Positions 1-10,400 of a stretch of DNA of 64,000 nt are shown here, in pieces; the stretch's first letter is position 1, and the number at the start of each line of letters is the position of its first letter. The translations under genes were made by a program, and so were the position numbers. The stretch lies in NCBI GenBank assembly GCA_000469685.2, contig LS997563.1:39968468-40032467 (forward strand). The letters run 5' to 3'. The notes below the pieces were generated by a model. That model saw only the letters and a program-made list of their open reading frames with translations. It did no database searches and was not told the origin of the DNA. The DNA is from Haemonchus contortus (lineage: Eukaryota; Nematoda; Chromadorea; Rhabditida; Trichostrongylidae).

Positions 1-570
1 GCTTCTGGTGCTGCCACACCCAATCCCTTGACCTCGCAGCAAGTCGCTGAGCCTTCTTCTCATGTTTCTAATGTTTTGCCTTTGTCGCCTGTAGAGGTTG
101 AACGTAAACGCTCTATTGTTCTTATTGGAGTGCCTGAAAGCTATGCCCAACTGCCTAGTGAGCGCCTCGTCTCTGACATTAATGTTTTGAAAAAATTTTT
201 TGATTATCTTGGAATCGAATGTTCACCACTGACTATTTATAGGATGGGGCGTGCTAATGCAGCAGTCCCCAGACTATTAAAAGTAGTTTTGCCGTCATCT
301 TTTTATGCAAGGCGAGTGTTGCGCCGTGCACCTCGTCTCAGGTATTTTTCCATACCCAAAATTTTTATAAGGCCATCCCTGACTAGGGAGGAGAGGAGCC
401 GCGCTCGTAGTGAGCGGCTTGCGCGGCGTAACACTTCGTCGTTCAAATCGGTAGAAAACCAAGATAAGTCGATTGGTTACCGTAGTTTTCCTGAGCTTGT
501 TGATGTATCAGATGTCAGTGTTGATACCAGTGCTCCTGTTGCAAATCAAGTCGGTCCGTCAAACTTGTAA
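1..570 (+). CDS. Retrotransposon ORF1 protein, C-terminal part (CR1/Jockey-like)
   Basis: This is the upstream ORF of the non-LTR element that continues into the endonuclease/reverse transcriptase. The frame is open at base 1, so the N-terminus lies outside the window; it ends at TAA 568-570. The visible part has an RRM-like core (SIVLIGVPES, then IYRMGR, then LLKVVLPSS) followed by IFIRPSLTREERSRARSE, the pattern seen in ORF1 nucleic-acid-binding proteins of L1/CR1-type elements. In that family ORF1 coats element RNA. The frame carrying ORF2 already overlaps its last codons and no ORF2 ATG is near, so ORF2 could depend on reinitiation. ORF1 looks undamaged over the visible stretch. Confidence 0.7.
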   Translation, partial: ASGAATPNPLTSQQVAEPSSHVSNVLPLSPVEVERKRSIVLIGVPESYAQLPSERLVSDINVLKKFFDYLGIECSPLTIYRMGRANAAVPRLLKVVLPSSFYARRVLRRAPRLRYFSIPKIFIRPSLTREERSRARSERLARRNTSSFKSVENQDKSIGYRSFPELVDVSDVSVDTSAPVANQVGPSNL

Positions 571-596
571 GTGCTCCTCGGAACCAGGGGCGCCGT

Positions 597-3399
597 TTGT
601 TGTGCTTGTATGCCAATATACGTTCTATTCATAAAAATCGACGCGCACTTTTTTACCAAATCGAACATTTCGGCCTTGACATAGTTACCTTAACTGAAAC
701 ATGGCTTATCGCGGGCGTTCAGTGGGCGTCTTCTCTCGGTAACCGCTGGCCACAATATGACCTGATCAGGTGCGACCGTGTTGCAAAAAAAGGTGGAGGT
801 GTTGCAATCTTGGTTAAGAAGGCCCTGTCTCCTGTTGCAGTTTTCCGCGAGAGCTGCTCCAAGGCGTATGATATCCTATGTGTAGACAATGTATTGAGTA
901 ATTTGGACAGCGTCTCCTTGCGTCTTTTAATCGTATACAGGGCCCCTTCTGCTACAGCTGCGGCCACTAATCAGTTACTTCATGCAATCAGTGACCTCAT
1001 CTCCTGTGACCATCGCTGCATCATAACTGGGGTACTTCAATTTCTCTGATATCGATTGGTTGAACCATTGCAACGATAAATGTTCCGCGGTTTCCAAATC
1101 ATTTGTCGACCTATGCAGAACTCATTTTCTCACGCAACATGTTAAACAGCCCACACTAGGAGTTAATATTCTAGACTTAGTGCTGACCAACACTGAGGGG
1201 TTGATTCGCGGTCTGACTGTTGCGCCCCCTCTGGGTAGTAGCGACCATAATAGTATACTTTTCGACTTGAACCTTCTGGCGGTCAGCGAGCCACTCATTA
1301 AGAGGCGAAGTTTTAAAGATGCTGATTACAATGCTATCAGGGCATATCTGGCTGGGATTGACTGGTATGCCTCTTTTGGCTTCACTCACTCAGTCGACGA
1401 TATGTATGAGCTTTTTCTAGCAATACTTCAACATTGCATATCTTTGTATGTTCCTATAATCCATGTTCCCTTATCTCGTTTACATTTGCCGTCATACCTT
1501 CGACGCCTCTATAACAAGAGGAGGCAGGCCTGGGTCGATGTTACTCTGAATGACACACCGGAAAGTCGGTCTGCCTTTCGCAGGTTAAATGTTGTGTTTG
1601 AGCGGAAGTTATTTAAGTACAACTGCTCCGTTGAGAGGAAAGTCATCGAGTCCAGTGATAAAAATGCATTTTATAAATATGTCAGATCAAGGCTCAACAG
1701 TAGACCCAAGCTTGGCTGCTTGAGAGGTTATGACGGCTTGCCACTCCACAGTGATAAAGATAAAGCTGAAATACTTGCTTCTACCTTTGAAAAGGCGTTT
1801 GCTCCGAGCGCGTCAGAGGATTTAACCGATCTTTCCGGACTTGACATGTACCCGGTTATGCCCGACTCCGCGTGGGTTCAAGCTGATGACCTCCTTGCTA
1901 TCTTGCTGCGCTGGCCTTCGTCCTGCTCGCTTACCCCTGATGAGATACCGACTCATTTCGTAAAGAACGTTGCTCATGTCATTGTTGGACCGCTGCAATA
2001 TATTTGCAATCTTAGTTTTATGAGGTCTGAAATTCCCTCTAGATGGAAAATGGCATACGTCACTCCTATACCGAAAAAGGCGCCTTATGATTGTCCGAAT
2101 AATTATCGGCCTATCAGTATAACGTCAATTTTTGCTCGTGCTTTTGAAAAAATTTTGAAGAAGAAAATTGTAGCGCATATTATGGAGCACTCCATTCTTT
2201 CACCGTTTCAGCACGGTTTTCAAGAAGGAAAATCCACTGTTACTGCACTACTGGAGTCGCTTAACAACTGGACCACATCCTTGGATGAAGGAATTAGCGT
2301 GGATGTAGTATACTTAGATTTTTCTAAAGCTTTCGACCGAGTAGACCATCAAAAGCTAATTACTAAGCTCTCCTTGATTGGTGTGCATTCTCGGATCATT
2401 TCCTGGATCCGTGCCTTTCTAACTGACCGTCAGTTCATGGTTCGAGTCAATGATACATTCTCTTTTCCACGGAAGGCGCCTAGTGGGGTGCCTCAGGGTG
2501 GCGTTCTTTCTCCTGTCCTCTTTAACATTTTTACGTTTGAATTGCCCTGTATCATTACTAGGTGTGGTGCTTCATGCACTGCGTTTGCCGATGACTTGAA
2601 GTTATATTGTCCGATACGTTCGTTGGAAGACTGCTCGCGCCTTCAAATGGCCATTGATGCTGTTAGTAACTGGTCTAGAAAGTGGGGCCTGCCGCTGTCG
2701 AAAGAGAAAACTAGTGTTTTGCATCTTTCGTTGAAAAACGAACAATTCACATACAGCATAGAAGGAGCACCGATCAAGAAGGTGGAGCAGCAGAGAGACT
2801 TGGGCTTTCTTATCACAAGAAATCTTTCCTTCGACGTTCATTGCGAGAATATCGCACAAAAGGCTACCACAATGGTACATAACTTGTTCAGGGTCCTTAC
2901 TACGAAAAATACGACGGTTCTATTACGTGCTTTCAAAACCTATGTCAGACCCATTTTGGAATACGGCACGCCGGTTTTTAACCCGTACAAAGCCAAATCG
3001 ATCTTAGCTCTTGAACGAGTTCAGAACTCATTCACTCGAAAACTGATGATTAGGGCCCTCGGGTTTATATACGATGGTATACCTCCTAGTAAGGAAAGGA
3101 ATAAAAATTTCCAGCTGCACACTCTTTCGCATAGACGAAGAAAATTTGATCTCATTCTATTTCACAAAATTCTCTATGGTCATTGCGGTCTCAATCCTGG
3201 TCAGTTTTGTATTGCACGGCCCACGGTTACCAGAGGTGCTCCCATCAAACGGTTTATCCCGCGAGCTAAGCACAACCTACGATTTCATTTCTTCACAGCA
3301 AGAGCTGGAAGGGACTATTTCAAACTTGCTAGATCTATAACCTTTCCGTTAAGTTTACAAGCTTTCAAAAACTCGATCGATCGTCACTTGGTTCCGTAG
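597..3399 (+). pseudogene. CR1/Jockey-type retrotransposon ORF2 (endonuclease + reverse transcriptase), frameshifted
   Basis: This polyprotein nicks the target and copies element RNA by target-primed reverse transcription. The first 150 residues (597-1049) hold the apurinic-type endonuclease start (CLYANIRSIHKN, LTETWL). The frame then breaks, and the rest (1060-3399, 779 residues) carries the endonuclease end (SSDHNSILFD) and a full RT: finger/palm (KKAPYDCPNNYRPIS), motif A (YLDFSKAFDRVDH), motif B (GVPQGGVLSPVLFN), catalytic FADD (AFADDLKLY) and the QQRDLGFLIT region. The order EN-RT without RNase H, and the RT style, point to the CR1/Jockey group. The break is a one-base loss inside the catalytic GDFN motif, so this copy should be unable to retrotranspose on its own. 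The rest of the ORF is free of stops, so the insertion is young. The stop TAG is at 3397-3399. Confidence 0.88.
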
Positions 3400-3595
3400 A
3401 GTACCAGTTTTATGCTTGTCTTTTTTTTTCAGTTCTATAGATTAGTTTTTTTTCTTTTATCTTTGTTTACTTTTTGTTTCTCTGCACGTTAGCTTCGTTG
3501 ATTGTTTTGTTTTCCTTGGCCTGTTGGTATCATAGTGCTAATTTGATCTTCTTCACATGAGTTCAGCTCATGTAATAAATATATATATTTTCCTA
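3400..3595 (+). mobile_element. 3' UTR and tail of the CR1-like element
   Basis: A T-rich 3' untranslated tract follows the ORF2 stop. It ends in a perfect small hairpin (6-bp arms CATGAG/CTCATG at 3556-3561 and 3567-3572, 5-nt loop) and then an AT repeat with an AATAAA-like string instead of a long poly(A). A short 3' stem-loop plus a microsatellite-like end is typical of CR1-group elements, where the RT recognises the 3' end. I could not delimit a target-site duplication because the 5' end is outside the window. Confidence 0.55.
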
Positions 3596-4210
3596 TTTTT
3601 CTTTATCGAGAGTTTTGATTCGAATGGATCAGCTTAGCTCCCTTCTGTACGGCGGTGTTTTTCAATTCTGAACCTTATTCCCAGTTTTTTTTTTCAAGAT
3701 TCTCTTTTTTGAGGAATTCCGATCCAAAAAGATCAGTCTGTGTAGCTTTCTCAGTTGTAAAACGAAGCATCTTTTATTGACAGCCTCGCTTCACTTTTTT
3801 CAGATTAGATACCTGCTGATGCAAGGTACATTCTTTTCCAGGAACACTTCTAGGAACGGTGGATCCTCTAGGAACATCATACACACTCTATCTAGCAGAT
3901 CGGCTAGCCCTTCGCTTTGATTTTTTTTTTGAAAACCATTTCTAATATGCAAATAAACTAATTTATACGTGTTCATTGAGTACTTCACAATTTGCTCAGT
4001 TTGGTTCATGACTTAGACTGCTCTGCATTAAGATAAGCAGATTTATTTACAGCAAATTGGATTATTTCATCGACATCTGAGGAAAATTCACAACTGTTGT
4101 GCAGGTTATGCTTGTCAGCGAAAAAGAGTCTCAGAAACGACATCAACGAGTCTTTAATATACGATTGATGACTTTAGGAAGTTAAATATACGCAAAGTAA
4201 GGTGAAAGGT

Positions 4211-4485
4211 GAGGTGATGTAGTGGCAAGTGGCGCACTATCTCACACGCACGGTCAGGGGTTTGAATCCCGGATTGATGCCCGCCTAGGCCAACCGAGCC
4301 TTCCATCCCTCCGAGGTCGGTGAATTGGTACCAGACACGTCTGGGAGGATAAAAGCACTGACTTGCACTGGCCATCGCAAGTCAGTGTAGGCCACATACG
4401 CACTCATCACGCCACTATGATTCTGAATGGAAGTCGAGTGCGGGGCGCATCCCTCAGACGGGATTGATTAACGCCGGAACCTTTA
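4211..4485 (+). repeat. tRNA-derived SINE, family A, copy 1 (near full length)
   Basis: The sequence contains a B-box-like GGTTTGAATCC (about 4259-4270) after a tRNA-like 5' head (TGGCAAGTGGCGCACTATC). A characteristic body follows (GCCTAGGCCAACCGAGCC, GTCTGGGAGGATAAAAGCAC, GATTCTGAATGGAAGTCGAG), ending at GATTGATTAACGCC. The same blocks recur in the same order at five other sites in the window, in both orientations, which defines a dispersed short family of about 275 bp. Confidence 0.75.
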
Positions 4486-4771
4486 TCTTTTTATCCTTTT
4501 CAAGGTGAAAGAGTATCAATTGCTGTTTGTTAAATTGCTTGAATATGTTGAAAAAGAGCGGTTGTGTGGGCCAACATTGAAGAACCTGATATGAACTATG
4601 TTTAGTAACTCCAAAATAATCTGTTCGGGATTGACTATGCATATGAAATTTCGCATTAACTAACACAACCGGAAAGCTAATTTACAGCTCCAATATGATC
4701 GGAATGAGGGGAATACTGTGTAGCGCACTATGAAAAAAATTTGAACAACTCTAGGTGCAGAAGTCTTTGAC

Positions 4772-4931
4772 GTTAATCAATTACGTCTCTGGAATGCGCC
4801 TCGCATTCGACTTTCATTCAGAATCCTAATGACGCAATGAGTGCATATGTGACAAATACAATGACTTGCAGTGGTCAGCCGATGTACGAGTCACTGCTTC
4901 TGTCCACCCAGATGAGTCTGGTATCAATCGT
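4772..4931 (-). repeat. tRNA-derived SINE, family A, copy 2 (3' half)
   Basis: The reverse complement matches the 3' half of the 4.2 kb copy: CAGACTCATCTGGGTGG, then the GCACTCATTGCGTCA block, GATTCTGAATGAAAGTCGA and GATTAACGTC. The tRNA-like head is missing, so this copy is truncated or interrupted. Confidence 0.6.
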
Positions 4932-5565
4932 CCTACTATGGAACTATGGTAGGCTCAGCTGGTTTGCATGAGCATTAGATCCCTGGATCATGCATTTGTT
5001 AGTGCGCCATTTACATGGTAACACCTCCGCAGAAAGGAAAAAGAGCGTTGTGTTAGAATGAACAGCTGCATAGACGTTTTGGATCGGACAATAGCGATGT
5101 TGGAGAGCATTTCTGATTTTACTCTCTATCGTATGATCGTTTCTATCTTTAGTCACTTTTTGTTTTCCCTCTGTTTCTCAAGATACGCTGCTATACGCGC
5201 TCAGGACGGAGGTAACCAACTGCTGGTTTCTTTTGTCCAGTTGTATACTCCGTGATTGATTGGGTGGCTTTCTATCAGTTACTTCTGTTTCATTTTATTT
5301 GGCAGTCTATTGGCTGTCGCTACAGCTTTCCACTCTTCGCAGCACGATGTTTCTGTTTGGGACTTCACATCCGTTCTTTTAAAACCCTTGACAAATTACA
5401 ATCGCCTGGTTTGACTAGCCGTTTTGCAGAAGAAGCGAAACAACCAGGCATAGATAGGCTTCGTGTGCTCTTACTGTTATTTTTTATTCTCTCATTTTAT
5501 TGTACTTACACTTCTCTGATTCTTGTTGAACGCGCACGATTGATTTTATTCAAAAGGTTCAGTTG

Positions 5566-5720
5566 ATGGTCGGAAGCATTGTAGCGGCAAGTTGCACCAT
5601 AACACTTACATCCTCACGGGTTCGAATCCCGGACCAATATCAGCCTCGGCCAACCAAGCTCTACATCGCCCCCGGGTCGATTAGTTGGTACCAGACTGGT
5701 GCCAGACTTACATCGGCGCC
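5566..5720 (+). repeat. tRNA-derived SINE, family A, copy 3 (5' half)
   Basis: The head (GTAGCGGCAAGTTGCACC), a perfect B box GGGTTCGAATCCC near 5620 and the GCCTCGGCCAACCAAGC and TTGGTACCAGAC blocks align with copy 1. It lacks the 3' half. Its better-preserved B box suggests it is closer to the family's founding tRNA-like promoter. Confidence 0.65.
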
Positions 5721-7445
5721 GGATGGCAGAGGAATCCCAATGAGCAATGCTCTCTCATCACGTCTTCTGATCTTTCGTGTCGAATTACTTGAATCATCTC
5801 CCTCCAAAAAAGTAAGCAGGGTTTGTTCAGATGGACATGGAAACCAGACGTAAAGTCACCCTTATGGGTCAGAATATGCAACCACGCATGCAAAATATTT
5901 TTACATGATTCCCAATTAAAATTTATACGGCCTCCATTTTGCTGAGTGTTTGCATTGTAATCTTCTTCTGGACAACATCCAAGCAGTAAAATTAGACAAG
6001 AGTTGAAGTATCCCTTCCCTTCCGTTCCTAGTCCGCGATTCTTGCTAGAAATCTCAAGAACCGTTGTTCCTTAAAAATACATGAGGACGGAAATGTCGAA
6101 TACAATCCCTTCCAACACACTGTCTTCAATCTAAAGCCTCAAAAGCAACTTCTACTTATTTTAATATAGGCAGATGGGTGAAAGGTGAGAGTCGGGTTAA
6201 AATTAGGCGTACGATGCTGTAGTGCCCTAGAGTACGCAATTACACTATTTAACATTGGTGTTTTTACATGAGATGAATCAGCTGAACCACGTAACGATAT
6301 TTGTTGGAAATTGACCTTTACGTAACCTTAATATTTGGCTAGGCTGTGAATCTTCGCTTTCTATATTTTCTTTTTTATTCTGGTGGTTTGAACGCTAAGT
6401 GCTTGAGCAAGAAATATGTCGTTTTCGCTCTTATCCTAGAGTTCGGATGGTTCTCAGTCGTTTTGAATGGATGATATCATGCACTTGCAGAGTACCTCTT
6501 CTTCCGTCCCCATAGATGAGATGATGTAATGTCAACCATTGTCAATTATTAGTGCATAATATGGCTTCAAAGGTTAACGCTGGAAGCAGCTGCTCTAATA
6601 AGTTCTATTTAATAGTGAACGAAGGACGGGTTTTTTTGTGAATTATTTAATTTAAGTTCTTACCTGATTCTCTTTGATTCAGTTACATATGAAATTTGCG
6701 ATCTACTTGTGGAATAGTAACAAATATGGCCTAGTGTGAGGTATGTTCTTTAGAGTATACCCATCTCCTTTTCTCAGGTGAGCTTGCTCGTGCTTGGTAG
6801 GCAATGCCATATCATTTAAGGATGGACTACCTCACCCTAAGTTGAGGTCTGACTTTCTACCGTATCATGTCTACTTCCTGGGTTACTCATATACCTAGAC
6901 TGAATATTGGTAGTAGAGTGAGCTGTCTGAGTGAATCAGCCGATTTTTTTCGCCCCAGCAAAATTTTCCATCTACAGTTTATTTTTATTCAAATGTGGCA
7001 TTTTGGCAATAAATTGTTTTAAAACAAGCAATGGATTAGATGGGCATCGCGAATAAAAGCGATTTATATTCGTTCATGTTTGCACATTTCTTTGCTTGAA
7101 ATTCCCTCTTCATGAGCGCTGCCAGCGCTTCCGATGTGATTCTTATAAATAGTATCGACGGCATATGATTCAGCTATAGCCACGTCATTTCAGTGACACC
7201 TTTTGTTAATTTGGATCTGCGAAATTCCGCCGATTTCACGTGATTTTCTTCCGATGACTGTATGTATCACCATTGCCTAATTTGAAATTCACCCAGCCTC
7301 TTAGTGTTTTTGCCTGTAACGATACAGCATTCGATTCGATCATCCTCTCTGTTTTAATTTTTAATTGGATACTCTTCAAATGCCACTATACTTTTTCAGT
7401 ATACGTACATGACTACTTCATGCGTATTTTGAAGGTTTCGTCAGA

Positions 7446-10400
7446 ATGGAGACAGTACCGGATATGGATGCGTTGCTAGATGAACTTGAAGAGGTAGTAG
7501 TAGGGAACAGACGCAAGGAATCGAAGATCCAAGAGAGTACTGTTGAACAAGCCGTTGTAATCGAACTTCCTGTGCATCTTCGGAAATTGTCAGAAAAGGT
7601 TCGTGAATCATTCTTGACAATGTTTTTTTTATTTCTAACAGTTCAGCGAATTCGTTCCCTTATTTGATAGGTTTTCTCGCCATTGTTATTGTTCTGGAAT
7701 AAGAAATTATGTAAATGTAACGGCCATTGCATCGATCGGGGAAAATAGAGCAGGCGGACAGGTTTTTAGTTTTGATCAGCGCACGTTCTAGAAGCTTTGC
7801 GGAGTCGAGCCGGAGCTTACTGTACTTATGTTCAATTAGTTTTTTTTAATCGAAGGAAGTGGAGCTACATTGCTGAAATGTTACAGTTATTGTTTACTGG
7901 ATTTTCCCGTAGGGTAAACAATGCTCTTTTTCTCATTTTTTACTGCTAGGTAGGCGGGATCATATGTTGTACCCAACTAAGATGAGGCTTTATCCACAGC
8001 GACTTTATCACTTTTCTTCTAGGAAACCATTAGAATTGAGTTGAAGCCACCTGATCCTGTACTTCCTTCCTTGGAGGACTACTCGAACCCAAACTCTGTT
8101 TCGTCAGTAGCTGAAGGAGAAATAGTGAGCTCTTTTACAAGACTATTTTATCTTTAGTTCATGACTGTAGTGGGAAGTAGGATATGCATTCAATTTTTAG
8201 AGTGCCTCTGATGAAAGCAATCAAAAGTCGTCTACGCTCTCTACTCAAGTAGGTGACAATCGGATACACGAAGAGGTTTCTTTTGATTTGGAGTCGAATA
8301 GGTTCATCATCCATCGTTCTGTGTCGTTCAAAAATATTGGTTTGTACTCCAGTCAATCACTGATGATGAGAAGCATACTGGCGAATCTGATCGTGACACC
8401 GAATTTGAAGAAGTACTCCAATATTTGAATCAGTTTGAGGATAAAAACCCAGATGTCGTAGGTGTGTCATTTCACCCTTTTCCTTTTGATGTACTATCAG
8501 TTTTTTTTCAGTCGCCGTTACTTTTTTTAATTTTCGTTGTTCTTTCGAATTGTTTTTATGAAGCCTATGCCCTTGGGTGCTTCCAATTGCTGAGTGAAAT
8601 ACACAAAGCAGATGGAAAGCCAAATCTATTCAAACTATGAACTCAGCATCTAGATGTACTTATGCATATGTTTGCACCTGGTGATGGTATACGGAGTTAA
8701 AAGTTAAAAAATACCAATGATGTGGCAATTTTGTTGTCATAATAAACAAAGGTTTACTCAAATTAGAGAGTAAAGTTGGAATGTATTGTAGAGAATTTGG
8801 TAGCGTAAAATTAAGTTGAAATGAAGTTAACCCTCTTTTTCGCCTCAGTGCTAGGCATTGATTGTTTGTTTTGACTTTCTAGGTAATGATAACCCAGCTG
8901 CCATTGCGACTTTACCACTTAGCCAAGAAGGAATTGACGAATGCACTACTTCTACTAAACTAGGTAAATTTGACCCGATAGCATGCCTTTTTTGTTTCAC
9001 AGCTGTTTTTTAGATCTTTCCGATATGACCGATTCAACTCCGCTGAGCGAAATCCCAATAAATTCTTCGCAAAGTAACGATTTGGCTGCATTACAGATGG
9101 AGACCGTCGAAAATGTGCAGGGCTCAGGTCTAATTTGATCTTATTTCAGAACCACAGCTTTACTTTCTAATATACTTTATCTTGTAGTTTTAGATGACGA
9201 GTCGTCTCAGTCAACAGACATTTGTGCAATTGCTAAAGCGGTTGTTGATGACATTCTAGACAGAGTCGATGCCCATATAGAAGGAGATTTTTCAACGGAG
9301 TCGGAACTCGTAGAGGATGATCATCAAGAGGGAAGAAATAACGATATTATAGTGCATTCCGACGAGGTTGTATCCCCTTCTCAAAGTGGTTGCTTCTCCG
9401 AAAAACAGACTTGCGAAGATAGTGGCTTCGTTGATGTGGAGAAGGGCGAAGATGCTTCGGAGTGTGCTTCGTCGGCGGAAGGCGTGGAATCAAGTACTAC
9501 AGATAGTGCTTCTTTTGTTACTGTGATACACAGACCAACGACTACTTCATGTAGCGAGCATGAAAGCCAGGAAAGGGATGTGGAAAACACACAGAATGAT
9601 GAGGACGATCAAACACTCCAGACTGGTAACTCAACTGAAATCTCCATGCGTTGTGCTCAGTCTGACCTTACGACTGTTGCCACAGAGGCCCGAACACAAT
9701 CGGAAACCGAGAGCCGCGAGGAGGCGCCAAATAGGCCTGAATCACTCGAGCTGTCGTCGCAAGACCAAGCAAAGGACGACGGTTCATCGGTAGAATTGCC
9801 AAGAGGAGATCCCACTGAGCTCGGGGTGAATGAAAGCAATCTCAGCAATGGTGATCCTTCCTTGATAGATTCGAATCCGAAAGACGATCACGAAGACCAT
9901 GCAGTTGCGGAGGAATCCACTCAGGAAACTGAATCTTTAAGGTTAGCTTCACATGCATGTGTTTGGTATTTTGGTCTTTCTTCTCTCGTCATGTTTTGAA
10001 CTTGCAGCTTTTAGGGATACTTCACTAGCTTTGTATTTGTAATCCATTTCAGCAGTCCTAGACCACAAGAACCTGATTCTGAACTTGAGTCACCGGAAGA
10101 GTGCCGTTCAAAAAGAGCTGGATCAGAAGAAAGCACTCATGGATTAGAAACGGCCATTGAATGCGAGACTAAAGTGAGATATTTGTTTCTTAACTCTAGA
10201 CTTTTTAGAATATTTTTCATTTTCTTCTGGCTTCTGAATGTGGCCTAAGTTCTTCGAAGAGATCTATTCCGTGTAAAAGCTATTGCCCCTTTTCACCAAA
10301 ATCAGTTCGGAGTTTGATGAGCTTTCCTTCTTAGGAAGATGTCTCTCCTCCTGCTGCAGGACCACGTGATCGTTTCGGAGCTCAGGTTCGATTTCTTCTG

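Larger units (their letters stand above)
3600..7440. other. Intergenic stretch with SINE copies, no gene recognised
   Basis: Apart from the three SINE copies listed separately (4.2, 4.8 and 5.6 kb), I see no protein gene or RNA gene here. The small ORFs (for example 5058-5853) overlap SINE sequence or low-complexity T-rich DNA. The last few hundred bases should contain the promoter of the FYVE gene that starts at 7446. Confidence 0.5.

Noticed and set aside
9381..9848. Minus-strand and alternative-frame ORFs opposite the large FYVE-gene exon
   Set aside because: They are shadows of the acidic coding frame, which is supported by flanking in-phase splice sites.
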